Notes: generated from the letters alone by a model not told the origin. DNA of 64,000 nt from Phaseolus vulgaris (GCF_000499845.2 NC_023759.2:49450172-49514171); one strand, 5' to 3'; shown: positions 12,473-26,296, numbered from the stretch's first letter. Made by a program: numbers and translations.

Positions 12473-13827
12473 TAAATGAACTTCTTAATTTCATTACTTT
12501 TCCCTTTCATCATTGAAATTGTTTTAATTATCGTGTCATGTCATGTATTAGTTTTAGAAATTGTATTGTAATGTGTTATGGGCTATCTGTTTAAAGTAAC
12601 ATTTGAATTTATTTAATATTATATTTGGATTATTCAAAGTTTTTGAAATTTAAAAAGAAGTTTCACAGTTAGTTGTATAAACCTTTTCAACTAATAGTTT
12701 TTTTATTGATTTGTTTTAAGTAAAATATAAATAACCAATACAAATATATAAATATTACTAGATAACAAAATAAAACTATTATCCGCATAAATATAAAAGA
12801 TGATACAGATATTATAATACCTTGTTGAAACTTTAGGAATCGTCATTTTATTACAGATATTTAAACTGAGAAAGTAATTAATCTGTCTCAAAACCACTAA
12901 CGTACCTACTACTACATTCTATATTCCCTATTCTTCAACCATGCAATATGCTAAGAATGTTCTTCCTCCATAAACTAAATTAAAATAACCCTAAGATGCT
13001 TCAAAAAGTAATTTGTTACAAAAGAAAACGTGAACAAATGTGTTTTCATTAAAGTGTGTGGGGTATCACCTTTTTTTCTAAAATCAATAAAGTTTTAAGA
13101 AATTAAAAAAAAATGTTCTGTTTTTTAAATATAAATTATCCATATGATGAACCGTATTGTAGGAAGTGTCTTGAAGATTATTATTATGATTAATTAATTA
13201 ATGGGATAAAGAAGAGTATAATGATGTGCATTATGGCAATCATAGGAGGTGATGTGTGTTGATAATGTGTTGGTTGAACCACATGTTCCCTTTGTAACAA
13301 AAAAAGACAAAGGCATGGACCCTTGTAAAGGGACATCGATCAACCCATATGCCCACTCGACAAACCCATTATCCCCAATAACCTTTTTTAGTTTTTAAAT
13401 ATTTTCAGAACATGCTAAGCTCTACAATTCTTTACTATTTCATTTGTTATATGGACAAAATTAATTTCATCAATCTTTATATATTAAATCAGATTTTCAA
13501 GAATTAATTATTTTCTCACAATCTATTCATCTTTTATTGTTGTTAGGCATATTGATGATACGTTATCTTTGAGTGGTCAATTGTATATTATATATATTTT
13601 TTATTTGTGTTTTTAAGATTTTTATTGTATATTAGTATGTAATTTTTTTTTATTTTATATACGGATTTTTCTATATATAATGATTATTTAATTATTGAGT
13701 TAAATTCGTATGTAAATATTTATATATAACGTCAATTTACATACGGATTTATATCCGTATGTAATAATCAGTATGTAAATGAATAATTTTTTGTATTGCC
13801 TATTCATATATTATAATAGTTTTTATA
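12473..13827. other. A+T-rich intergenic DNA
   Basis: No gene was recognised. A short palindrome, TACGGATTT facing ATCCGTA, lies at about 13737-13764. The right end runs into the copia remnant. Confidence 0.5.
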
Positions 13828-14298
13828 TATGTTTATGATATTATAATCACTGGTTTCTCTTTGTTCGAAGTAAATAAACTTATACTCATGTTTTACTTTG
13901 AAAGATTTAAGTTATCTTCATCATTTTTTGGGAATACAAGTTTCATGTACTTCAAATGGTAGTATGCATCTCTCTCAAGTTCATATACGGGATCTTCTAC
14001 ACAAATACAACATGTTGCATTCAAAACCTCAACCCACGCCTATGATCTCCTCCTCTCATCTTCAACAATATTCTTTTGAACCTCTTACGATCCTACACAC
14101 CATAGGTTTGTTGTAGGTGTTCTTCAATACATTTTATTCATTAGACTTGAGCTCTTCTACTCGATGAACAAGGTCTGTCAGTTTATACATGACCCTTAGG
14201 TGCATCACTAACAAATTGTTGAACAAATTGTGAGATATATGGTCGAAACCATAACATTCTTCTTTGAACAAATTCATCCTCATCTATCAAAAGGAGAG
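13828..14298 (+). pseudogene. Ty1/copia retrotransposon reverse transcriptase remnant
   Basis: The translation YVYDIIITG (13828-13854) matches the copia catalytic YVDDIIITG block, with the first active-site aspartate replaced by tyrosine. After a frame change, FTLKDLSYLHHFLGIQV and a PTPM block follow (from about 13892). A second frame change gives VVGVLQYILFIRLELFYSM and NKVCQFIHDP (about 14110-14205), the usual downstream RT/RNase H connection. A purine run (about 14289-14298) followed by TTGATATTATAAG could be the polypurine tract and the start of a 3' LTR. No gag, integrase or 5' LTR was seen. The copy is broken and cannot be autonomous. Confidence 0.85.
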
Positions 14299-17200
14299 TT
14301 GATATTATAAGTCAACAACAAATTATTGTGTTTACTAGATTTTAACATTGTGACATGTGTTTCTCGTAAAACAAATTCTCATAATAAAAAATAACTATAA
14401 TCTAAGACTATTTTACTATTTTAAATATAAGATTATAAATATAAATGAAAATTACAATGATTCAATACTAATAATATTTTTGCAAATTAGTAAAAAACAG
14501 TGTAAACATGAGGTGAGGAGGGAGGGGTAAGTAAAATTTTATGAAAAAAAACAACTTTCTACTTTTGGAGAGTTATTAAAAACTAATATAAATGATTTAT
14601 AATCGTGTAAAATTTGTTAGATTCGATTATTTTTTATGCAAATTATTTTCTTTTTTAATTAATATAAAAAATAATTATTTATAGTTATAATTAATTACAT
14701 GCTAAATTGGCATTTGAATCAAACTTCATTTGATTTATTATTGCTTAAAATAGTCAATTATGGTCAAATATATTTAATTATAAGTCAAAACATACGTCTT
14801 TAAATAGTCCATTATGTTTAACTAGTAACTAGATTCTGAAACCCATTGTAATTTTTTTTAAAGTATTTAAAGTTTGTCAAATACGTATAAAAAAATATAA
14901 CTTGCATAAATAAAAAATAAAATTCAAATTAATACATGACTTACAATCGTTCACACTTCAAAACAAAATAATATCTCGTAATTATTTTAAATTACAGCAG
15001 AAAAACAAAATTTATAAAAATCTTGATTAATACTGAATAATCTATAATTAGATAAAAAAATAATACTTATATAAAATTAGGAAGTGTTCAAATATAAGTG
15101 GATCGACGCTTTAGCATTTTCTATACATAAAAGATTAACTACTCTAACTGGAATTTTGTCTTCTCAATAAAATTGTAAAATACTTTTACAAACTTAAATC
15201 TTACGGACCAATTTTATTACTTTCATCTGCATAAATTGTGGTGATTAAATTATAGAAAACAATTTTTAACTTATTTGTAAATTTTTTTGACCATTTTTTC
15301 ATATTGAAATCACCAAATATGTTTACTTATTTTCTCTATTTAAGTTATGTAGTTAATATTTATCGTTAATGTCAATTAAAACAGCTTCATAATTAATTTC
15401 CTAAAATAAAAGCATGCTCAATTACTTATTATTTAATTATTTTTCTATTTAGAACAAATATTTTATATTATTAATGCTAATTGTGTTCTAACTGCTTAAT
15501 TCAAATTTTCAGGTTTTGTTACTCGTGTGTGCTTTTATTATATTTAATATGCATTTAAGTTAACTGTATATTATCATGAATAAATACTATGATAGTACAT
15601 TACAAGTAATTATAATTCCATCAGTTTAATTATTAAAATTACCAAATCTGTTTACTTATTTTCTCTACTTACGTGTTAGGCAATAATTCATAACAAATTA
15701 ATTTCTAAACATAAAAAAATGCTTACATTCATTATAATATTAATTAAAGTAAAATTGTAAATTAATTGCCAAATACAACCGCAATAATCGGTTATATTGA
15801 TTATTTTCATTTTATCATTTTAATTATGTGTGTCTTTAGAAAAAATTTATCACACATTGATGATAATGATCGTTGTTTCACGTAAAGATATAAAATATAT
15901 AATTAAAATGATATTTAAATATTTTATTATTTAAAAATAAGTTTATATAATTTTTATTTTTATTTATGTTTTATTTTAATGACCACCATTTATTTTGAGA
16001 AGTGGTTTATTTTATTTTATTTTATTTATAATTTTGATCCCATCCTTAATTTGATTGATAATTAGAGATCACTTATGGATTTCTAAAACTAAATAAAACA
16101 AAGTTGTCTAATCAATTTTTTTATTAAAGTACATTCAATTTTACTCATTTTTGCTTTGAGTCTGTTTTGTGTCGTTCTGTGTACGTAGAAGATACATGTA
16201 AATTGCATGTGATGTGTTTGACTTTATGATTAATCTTTATTAGTTTAGGATTCTAGTGATGTGATTTTATTGTTGATCATGATTCTATAGTGGAGGTTAA
16301 GTCATCTTTGTGTCTTTTGGAGTTAGGGCTTATATTTAGGTAAACGAATATAATTTTATCTATCAATAACATCCTAAATTAGATGAATTGGATGTGAAAG
16401 TGGTATAATCACATGTCCCATGTTGTCTAATAGGATTGTTTTGTCCCGTGGACCAAATTGTTACTTGAATTAGTAGATACTAGAAAATTGCTAAGTGTTT
16501 AGAATCGATTGAGCATCTTTTGATGGTTGGTTACGAATGTGAAAGTATAATTTAATCGGTTGATAAAATGTGTGATTCTTCATGGGTGGTGTATATGTAT
16601 AAATTGATTTATGACATATTTAAGAAAATGATGGTTGTTTGATTATTGATGTATGTTTCTGAGTAAGATAGTATAACTCCAAACTTGGAGTTAGTGATTC
16701 AAACCAGAATAATAAGTTTTCAAAAACAAGTAGAAAATGCTATAAATGACGAGTTTGAGTCACTATGATTAAATTAAGAATTCTGCAAATCTGTGTAGAT
16801 TATGGAGACTCGTTGGACAAAAATTATAAATTAGAAAACCTGAAAACCTTGGTTCTTGGACGAGCCATTCCTGGTTGGCGAATTAGTCCCAATGGTTTGG
16901 TCACTGAGTGAACAATGTTCTTGTTGATCAAAATTCAAGGAATTAAAAATCCGAGAGCATTAACCGTTAGACCAGTCATACTCACTGGACAAATTTAGTT
17001 CCAGCTTGAGGGTTGGTCGTTTGGTGAAAATATTTGTCATGAATGTAATTATGTGATTTTTATATTTTCTAATTATTTTAAAATCGAGATTTTTATGTGA
17101 TTGAATGATATAGTAATGTGTGATATGAACTGAGTTATGTGGAAGTGTGATTAAGACAATACTTTTAAGAAAGAAAATAATGTTGTCTAGATTGTTTAAG

Positions 17201-17908
17201 ATAAGCATTCAATTAGAGATTTATTTAGAAGGAGATATACTGACTTCTGGTATATTGAAATCATATAAATAAAAATTATCAAGTGGTGAGACTCAATGGA
17301 AGTTTATATGACCGAGTACGCAATTTCAGAATCAATTGATATGACATATCATATAAGTTTATATTGTCATATGAAAGAACTTAGTTCTTGTGTTCATGTA
17401 GCTATGTGAAGAGAGAACACATATAAGATCATATGACATGTGCATATTTTTGAGTCAAATTCAGCATGTCTTCTAAAAGCATAATTAAGTGTTTCTGTAT
17501 GTATATTGAATTTCTCGCATGAATAGTTATTTATAAACACTTAATTATTTAGTATATTAAAAAAAATAATAATAAAATTTGAGATGTTTGTAACTTGTTT
17601 AAAATAAAATTAAAATTTATATTGAAATCTTTTAAAAATGTTAGCTTGATTGTTTAAATATATGATAATTATATGTTAGATGAGAACATAAAAAGAAAAT
17701 GTTATAGATGATAGAACTTTTTACATTTTATTTTCACATATGTATAGATATATTTATTATGTAATTAAGAATGCTAAAGTATGTATTTATTATTTAATTA
17801 CAATTAAATAAATATTCATTATCAATTTAATTTCATTTAAGACTTCTGTGTTTTGACAACTCAGAATAATAATATTTCAATTATATTTTTTTTATTTATT
17901 ATTTAAAA

Positions 17909-17939
<31 letters not shown>

Positions 17940-18160
17940 TATTAAAATTTATTGTAAGGGGTGTATTTTTTTGACAATTGTGAAATTTGACCGTGTTCAA
18001 TGGCTTGTTCGTTTTCAACAACGAAAACGTGAAAAAAAAAAAAACTGTACAATGCTTTCTTCAGTTTCCTCTATCACCCAAAGTCTTATCCTAATATGTA
18101 TCCCACATAATTTTTCATGCATTTTTTTGCTCTCCTTTGAAAAAAAATAATAAATACAGT
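14299..18160. other. A+T-rich intergenic DNA, possible retrotransposon debris
   Basis: No gene was recognised. The patch at about 16840-17000 is richer in G+C and repeats GGCGA/GAGCCA-like words in a way that recalls degenerate LTRs, but no ends could be set. An (AT)n tract lies at 17915-17939. The right end is the distal promoter of the CPD gene. Confidence 0.45.
17915..17939. repeat. (AT)n microsatellite
   Basis: Uninterrupted alternating A and T, about 600 bp upstream of the CPD coding start. Confidence 0.9.
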
Positions 18161-18230
18161 GAATTAATTAAACAATTAATGAATTAATTCCACAATTAAT
18201 GAATTAATTCCACAATTAATGAATTAGTTA
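18161..18230. repeat. 20-bp tandem repeat upstream of CPD
   Basis: About three copies of a 20-bp unit, AATTAATGAATTAATTCCAC, the first diverged. It lies about 300 bp before the CPD start codon. Confidence 0.85.
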
Positions 18231-18395
18231 TTTTAATATAAAAAATTAGAAGATAAAATAAAAAGAGTGTAAAAATGAAAAAAAGGGAAAAAAAGTGATG
18301 AGAGAGAATTTGTTTGGCCACAAGAGATCCTTTTGTTGTTCATCTTCTAGAGACTGAGCACTGGGCACTCACACACAGAGGTACCCCCACCCCCT

Positions 18396-18401
18396 CGTGC
18401 G
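18396..18401 (+). promoter_or_regulatory. Candidate brassinosteroid response element (BRRE)
   Basis: The sequence is CGTGCG, matching the BZR1 consensus CGTG(T/C)G. It lies 130 bp before the CPD start codon and about 15 bp before the TATA-like TATTAATA (18416-18423). In Arabidopsis the CPD promoter is repressed by BZR1 through such a site. Conservation here is inferred from motif and location. Confidence 0.5.
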
Positions 18402-18426
18402 CTCCTCCTCTCTTCTATTAATACCC

Positions 18427-18456
18427 TCTCACTCTCTCTCTTTCTCTCTCTCTCTA
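18427..18456. repeat. CT-rich 5' leader tract
   Basis: A run of CTCTCT interrupted by single bases lies between the TATA-like motif and the ATG, so it is probably in the CPD 5' untranslated region. CT-rich leaders are common in plant genes. Confidence 0.7.
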
Positions 18457-18530
18457 ACAATTCAAAACGGTTTCGTTGGGTTTATATCCACAACACTTTT
18501 TTTCTTTTCTCTACTTCTTCTGTTACGACA

Positions 18531-21269
18531 ATGGTTTCTCTGCCAACACTCCTCTTATTAATCGCCGCCTTCGCCGCCGCGATGTTCCTCCGCCGCGCGT
18601 TGAACCGTCGGAAGTTTCGGCTGCCGCCGGGGAGCTACGGCCTTCCGTTCATCGGCGAGACTTTGCAGCTGATATCCGCGTACAAGAGTTCCAATCCGGA
18701 GCCGTTCATGGACGAGCGCGTGAGGCGCTACGGGTCGATCTTCACGACGCACGTGTTTGGCGAGCCGACGGTGTTCTCGGCGGACCCGGAGCTGAACCGG
18801 TTCATTCTGCAGAACGAAGGGAAGCTGTTGGATTGCAGTTACCCCGGTTCCATATCGAACCTGCTTGGAAAACACTCTCTTCTGTTGATGAAAGGCGCTC
18901 TCCACAAGAGAATGCACTCGCTCACCATGAGCTTCGCCAACTCCTCCATCATCAAGGATCACCTTCTCCACCATATCGACCGCCTCATCGGCCTCAACCT
19001 CGATACCTGGTCCGATCGTGTTACTCTCATGGACCAGGCAAAAAAGGTTAAATACTTATAACGAAACATAAGAATATAAAATAATATTATAAGTTTTTTA
19101 CATAAACCAACTTGCATATTTTAAGTTTTGTACAAATTTTATCACTTGGGTATTTGGGTGGACTTTTTTAAGTTGTTGATGCTGTTAGTAACCCATGCGG
19201 TTTTAGTGTTTTGTGGTTTCCTTGTGAGAATTGAAGTTTTATTCGACTTTTGAAATTAGTTTTTTCACATTTGAATTATCGAGGTTTTAAATTTCTGTCG
19301 TGATCACAGTTATGTGGCGTTTATTCTACAGTATGGATTAGTCCAAGGTTTTAAATATGGTTGTGGTCGCGGTTTCTTTGCATTTATTGATTTTGCAGAA
19401 AATATGCGATCACAATAGTTGTAGTCGTGGATATTTCAAGAATATTATGTTTGTGTAGCGCTTTTTATGACTTTGTGGATTACGAAGGTGAAATTTTGAA
19501 TTCTGATTAGACAAAGTGTTATTAATAGTGTTTTAACTTTCCCAAATCATTACGGGCAATGGCATACGTATGTGTGTTGCTGAATCAACTCAGCATGTCT
19601 CGGGCGAGTTTGGCTAGTTGACTCATCATCATAATGTATCATAAGGGGGCTGTGAGTGAGAGAAAAGTGGTGGACCAGGACTGGGTTTCTGCACCTCAAT
19701 TTCTCTGATTTTATTATCTAAATCTAGTTTTGTTTGTTTACTTTTAGTTGAAAGCTAATTAGCGACTTTTGTGTATGTGTCTAACCAGCACTGGAAAGTT
19801 TTAAAGCTTTCTCTCTCATGTCTCTGTTTGAGTATTTTTTTTCTTTTTTTTTTGTTTTGCTTTATTTAATTTTGGTTTAATTGGAGAAAGTTGTCTCTAA
19901 TTAATTGAGTAATAGGGGCGTGTTAGCATGTGATAGCGATGTGCGTGATGGAAATGGGGACGGTGACTCAGATTCCATGGTTCGGTACAATGTGTCCAAT
20001 TTCCTTGCACATGAGCCTTTGCATCACACGTTAATTTAAACGAAAAAGGTTTTCTTCGGCTACAAAGGATAATAATCACGACTGCATATTAAACGTTTGG
20101 TCATCATCATGTAGGGTGAGCATGCACATGTATGAAGATGTTTGTATGTATGATATAAGACATGTGGAAAAGGAGGGTTGTTTGCCTTTTAGTAATTCCT
20201 TTTCAACTACTCATGTTTTTATTCCCCAAATTGCTAACAATGTTTGTGCAATGATGATGCGAGTGATTATGGATAATTGTTTTGACAACAGTACTTCTGC
20301 AGATTACGTTTGAGCTAACAGTGAAGCAGTTGATGAGCTTTGACCCTGATGAATGGACTGAGAGTTTGAGGAAAGAGTATGTTCTTGTCATTGAAGGTTT
20401 CTTCACTCTCCCTTTACCTCTCTTCTCCACCACATACCGCAGAGCCATCAAGGTGCATGCAACTAAATTTCCCTCTCCTTCAATACGTTTCATGGGTTAA
20501 TAACATTATTTAGTTATAATTATATAAATTATGTGGGGTGTGAATAACGTGGCACGTGATTAGTGAATATGAATTGATTTTGCAGGCAAGAACAAAGGTG
20601 GCAGAGGCACTAACGTTGGTAGTGAGGCAGAGGAGAGAAGAGTATAATGAAGGGAAAGAGAAAAAGAGTGACATGCTAGGGGCACTATTGGCCTCTGGTG
20701 ACCACTTTTCCGACGAGCAAATAGTGGATTTTTTGTTGGCTTTGCTCGTCGCCGGTTACGAGACCACCTCTACCATAATGACTCTTGCAGTCAAGTTCCT
20801 CACTGAGACTCCTCTGGCCCTGGCACAGCTCAAGGTACGTAGCAAACCTAAGCAAGCACTATAGTACTGTGCCTTATTTATTTATATGATCATGAGAATA
20901 TTCTTTATATGTGACAAATTAAAGTTTGTTTACGTAGAACATGATTCCCAAAATTAGTGGTCTACCTCACAAAAACCTATCACCTAGCTATCTTATTTAC
21001 TTTGCTTAATTTTTAAGAATTTGTGTCTTTATTATAATTCTGGAATTTTTATGATATGATTTCATTTGGGCATTCTGGACCGAATGGTTGTAGCTGCAAG
21101 CAACCCCACCACCCTGTCTATGTCCATGACCACCACCACTCCACCGCCACTCCACCGTGTGGTGTGCTTCCGTTGGAACCTCGTTTTCGTTATCTGATCC
21201 TTTATACTCATTGTCTCCACCTCGACCCGACTTAATTCTGAAAAGGAATTATTTTTATACGTTGAATTT

Positions 21270-21306
<37 letters not shown>

Positions 21307-23720
21307 TTATACTATTATGTGTCTTCTAATTTTAAATAACTTGAACGTACATTTATTAAAAAAACGTTATTAGATGGAAAGATGAAAGTAAAAATAAGAA
21401 ACTATATACTCATTTTATTGAAAAACGTTATTTTTATTTTATTTTATTCTGCACTAATCTTAAAAATATAAAAGAAAAAGAATGAAGTAGTAAAAAAATT
21501 CGTTCATCATACTTCTGACTATTATGACAATCATTAGGAAACCAAATTTTGTTAAGTTGTTTATAAAAAATGGTTAATTCTAGTAATCTAAATTTGGACA
21601 AGTATGACTATGAAGTGGTAATTAATGTAGGATTCCTTTTTTTGTTTTCCCTAGGACACTGCCAGACACAGGAAAAGATTTTATGTCTGGTTTTGTTGTT
21701 TTGTGCACGTTAAATTAATACTCAATTCAACTGAATTCAAACCCTGTAGTTAAAGCCTGACTCCTTAAAATTATCACCGTAGTTAATATGGTTGAAAACT
21801 TGAGACCAATCACGCTTGTCATGTCTGAGAGCAGACACAAAAGAGGGGGGAGGAATATGGGCAGGTTTTAGTGGTCAGATTGAGATGGTGATCTATCTAG
21901 GGTCATTTCACCATTGACTCCATATATTCATTTCACCAATCAATGATTCTTGCTCACCGCCCGTGTCCAAGTCTTTTGTCATTTTATGACATGATCCATA
22001 TCATACTAACTTCACATCGCAACAAAATCCCAACACAAGTGCTTTCAAATAATTGGATCTTCTAAATATATTAAAAAGATTTTGATTCTTATATACGTAC
22101 AGAGATAATGTTTCATTAGAAAAGAAAAATATTAATAGCCAGGATTTGATTTAATAGGGGAAATAAATGATGGTGTGAAAACGTAATAGAAAAGTAGACA
22201 AGAAAAAAAAGTCATAGGAGACACTGGTGGAACCAAGAGGCAAAATTATTACATTCAAAGCTCACGCTTGGTGTTGGTCTTTTTGACCTGATCACGGCTG
22301 TGTGGTGTGGAAAGACGGAAAGGCCCTTGCCACCGTGCGTCTGCATCATCTGCTGCACTCTGCAGAAAGTACTTTTTGTGTTTGCAGAACTTGTTTTGCC
22401 GCGGACTTATCTCCTTGGACCTCTCGGTCCCATGGCCGTGCATGGGAAGTCGTGTGGCTCTAATTTCAATGACTATTTATGATCACACGATCGCAATTAA
22501 GTGAAAGGTGACAGTGTCATATTAGTCCCAAACCCCACGTGGTGGATGAGTATAACTTTGAATCCTTCAACTATTTGTAATGGCAGTAAATCTTTTTAGA
22601 TTTAAACTGGTATCAGCATGTTAATCAGGATAAATTGTTCCTTAATCTCAAATTAGTGTATGTTCATACTGTAGACCCATCTATAAACGACTTATAACAG
22701 TGATTTTTAATGTTGGCGTTAATAAAACTCAATTAACATATAATATAACTGTGACTGTGAATGACACTTTTTAGACTTTGATTGTGTTATTTACAGGAAG
22801 AACATGACCAAATCAGAGCAAGGAGTGACCCAGGGGCACCACTGGAATGGACGGATTACAAGTCAATGGTTTTTACCCAATGTGTAAGTATACAGTATAC
22901 ATGTGTAACTCAATGCTCAATGTTTCATAACATTAACAGTGAGGATGTGGAGCAACAGCTACTATTGATTTTGTCGGTGCTTTTAATCATGCCCTTTCCT
23001 TGTTTTTTAATCATTTGTGCAATACAGGTTGTGAATGAGACCTTGAGGGTGGCTAACATAATTGGTGGGATATTTAGAAGAGCAACAACAGACATCAACA
23101 TAAAAGGTAACCCACAACAAAAAGGTTGTAAAATTTAGACTTATGAGAAAGTGCACATTGCAATTTACTCACAACAAATTTTGAATGCTTCACTTGTAAT
23201 AGGTTACACTATTCCTAAGGGATGGAAGGTCTTTGCATCATTTCGTGCTGTACATCTGAATCCTGAATATTACAAAGATGCACGCACCTTCAATCCCTGG
23301 AGATGGCAGGTACTTCAGTCCTTATTACTAAGTTCAGTCTCCAATAAATTTTTATTCTTGTCACTTACCAGTGAGTGCTCAAAATTTATCAGAGTAACTC
23401 ATCAGAAGCAGCAAACCCGGGGAATGTTTATACACCTTTTGGGGGAGGGCCACGGTTGTGCCCTGGTTATGAGCTAGCCAGAGTTGTACTTTCTGTCTTC
23501 CTTCACCGCATTGTCACCCGCTTTAGGTACAAACATTTTGTATAGTTACTATGCATATGTTAATTATGGTGCATAATTTTAATCTGTCACTAATCTCGTG
23601 CTTTCAATTCATGGCAGTTGGGTTCCTGCCGAGGAAGATAAGTTGGTGTTTTTCCCAACAACTAGGACGCAGAAGAGGTATCCCATTATTGTGAAGCATA
23701 GAAGTGCAAACCATGTATAG
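18531..23720 (+). CDS. CYP90A1/CPD: Cytochrome P450 CYP90A1 (CPD), brassinosteroid biosynthesis
   Basis: ER-anchored P450 that oxidises carbon 3 of brassinosteroid precursors. Exons are 18531-19046, 20303-20452, 20586-20834, 22797-22883, 23028-23106, 23203-23309, 23393-23526 and 23618-23720. All introns are GT-AG and all phases match, giving 474 aa (Arabidopsis CPD, from memory, 472). An N-terminal membrane anchor (about 3-20) is followed by a proline hinge LPPGS (31-35). The I-helix oxygen-binding motif is AGYETT (278-283), the K-helix motif is ETLR (338-341), and FNPWRW (390-395) forms the PERF region. The heme loop is [10 protein letters not shown] (412-421), with Cys419 as iron ligand. 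The stretch [13 protein letters not shown] (exon 1) and [13 protein letters not shown] (exon 2) are near-identical to CPD rather than CYP90B, C or D. The gene looks intact, with every catalytic residue present. Confidence 0.97.
20835..22796 (+). other. Large intron 3 of CPD, with (AT)n tract
   Basis: This 1962-bp GT-AG intron carries an (AT)n microsatellite at 21272-21303. A somewhat less A+T-rich patch lies at 22260-22460, but its short reading frames show no family similarity. Confidence 0.85.
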
Positions 23721-26296
23721 CAACATCAAAACTAAGAGCATAACAGATAGAGAAGGCACAGAGCAAGCTCAGCGTAGATCAATTTAATAAGTTCATGTTC
23801 ATCATATATGAATAAATAATTAAAATTATATTTCACTTTAGCAATTCATGTATGATTTTAGTTAGTTCTTCTCTCAGAAAACTTTGCAAGAAATTTAGCA
23901 CTATTCAACTTTATTTAAAAGGTATTGTTGGATAAAATAAAGACACAAATAGTTCGATTCAACTTAATTTAATCATATCCTGCAGAGGTTTCATCGATAC
24001 CAGAGGTATCAAAATAAAAAGAAAAGTATCATGAAGATCACTCATCAATACATGTAAGAGAACTAAAAAAAATGGAACTATATTTGATTTATAATATAAT
24101 GACAGCAGTTTATGATTTCTATCCCATGTGTCGAGCAATAATAAATGACATTTTTTGTAAAATTTTTACTACAATAATCTTACCCTTTTAATAAATATAT
24201 TATTTTTTAAAACAATTTGAAAGATTATTTTGAGAATAAAATTGAAATACAAATGTTTATTGAAATTTATTCAAATGATAACAAAATTATATTTGAAATT
24301 TACACAGTTTTCATTCTTTCAATTGCTTTCTAACACGATAATACAACATTGCAAGAGCGCTCTTATACTGGGCCAAACAAAAAAGGCCTTAGCGTGCTAA
24401 TTTATAGACAGGGACAAAACAGACAAAAGCGATTTATTCTTGTACCCTGTGATTTCTTTCTGCACAAAAGTATAATAAGAATCTATTTCGGATTATATAA
24501 TTTTAGAATACAAATTTTTAAATTTATGATCAAGAATATACAATTGGAAATATAAAATTTTTATTTTCAGAAAAAAAAAACACAAATTTTAACTCTTAAT
24601 CCTAAAAATCTCCACATTCCAATTTTATTTTTTTAAAAAGTTTAATAAAAAATATTAAAGGTTAGTTTAAATATTTTTAAAATATGAGGGTGCAGCAAGG
24701 AATGCACGAGATGCAAGAAGAATTTCCACAAACAAATCTGTGAATTAAATAAATAAAACTTTGTGAATGGCCTGCTATGTTTTATGAATTGCAACATTAA
24801 TGGAAAGGTATTGGACCTGTACGTCTTTGAAGACTAATCCACTGAAAATAAACAGAAGGGCATCTTTATATAAATTTATCCATAAATACTTTTCTCAGAA
24901 AAAAAAACAAAATATTTTTTAAAGTTAAATCTAATTAATAACAATTAGTTTATGCACCAATTATTTAGTTTTAAGAAAATCCATTTAAACTTTTTTGGAA
25001 AGGATTAATTTATTCAGAAAGGTATAAAGGCAATGTTTCCAATTTTGGCATTATTTAGGAATCATTACATCCGTTGTTCTGACCAATCTGTTAGTCTGAC
25101 ATAATTTAAAAATCGAGATTAAAAATAATTTATATTTTTTTCCATAATTTTGTGAAACTTTATTTTAAAATCAAAGCACTTCAAATCTAGTAAGTTATCC
25201 TAACAAGTCTGTCTTGTAGACTTGATATTGAAGCAGTTATAATTTATTCTATACTGAACATTGAAAACTACTCTGCCTTATTTATTGAAAAGGACTCTTT
25301 TGCACTTAGAATTAGAATTGCCAGTGTGTTTTACTATTCGAGTTTGTGTCATCATTTTTCAAGAACTTATGAAAAGTTTGGAAGTTTTTTATTCAGAAAT
25401 TTCTTATTACTTAATTTCTAAAAACAGAACGGGTGTATTCATCAGCAATTTCAGTTACAGCTAGACTGTAAAATAATAGAACTAAACAAAGACTGTCTAG
25501 AAGAATAAAACTAAACCAAACCAAAACAAAACTAAAGTGCATTAAAAAATTGAACTGGTTTAAAATATCCAAACCAAACTACTCCAGTCCAGATTTTAAA
25601 ATTGAATTTTCATTAAATTAAACTGTTCAAACTTAATTGTACTTTGTGTAATTAAAAAATATATATAAAAAAAACTGTTCTAAGATAAGATATATGTTTA
25701 AAATAGTTCGCCAATTTAGATTGTTCAACCAATTTTAATAATCCAGTTAAATTCAATTGGTCCGAATTACTTAATTCAGTTAGTTCTGTTTAATTCATCC
25801 ATTTTACTCACTCCTTCCTAATGACAATGATGTTGATTATGCATGATATTTAACTTTTTTTTCTCTTGGTTTTACACTAATATATATAGCCAGGGATTTT
25901 CACCAAGGTATGTTATGGACCCCTTTGCAGCTCATACAGTAAACAAATTCAAGTACATGATTTTTTGGACAACTCTAATTTCAATGAAGGCAACTGAAAA
26001 GCCGGTCTCTTGCATGTTCCATTCAACTAAGAATGGAAATACCATGGTTTCTTGGCATTTCTTCTCTGACAATGACATGTTGATAAGGGGGGTTCGGTGA
26101 AGTGTACAACAAAGTTGGCTACCTTCTTTTTCCTATTGGTGTTGACATGAATGTATTTTCCAATGTAAATATGTTAACTTCACTCCCAAATTTTGGCGAG
26201 ACAATTGGAGGTGACTATACTAGTGGAGTGCACACAACAGGATCATAATTCAAACCTCACAAGTCCGGATAAGAAAGCAAATACCATAGGAAGGTT
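23721..26296. other. Intergenic region between convergent CPD and MOS7
   Basis: Both 3' untranslated regions must lie here. A reading frame at 25843-26100 and a second one in another frame running on to about 26250 look less random than the surroundings, but I cannot assign a family. The rest is A+T-rich with no visible repeats. Confidence 0.5.
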
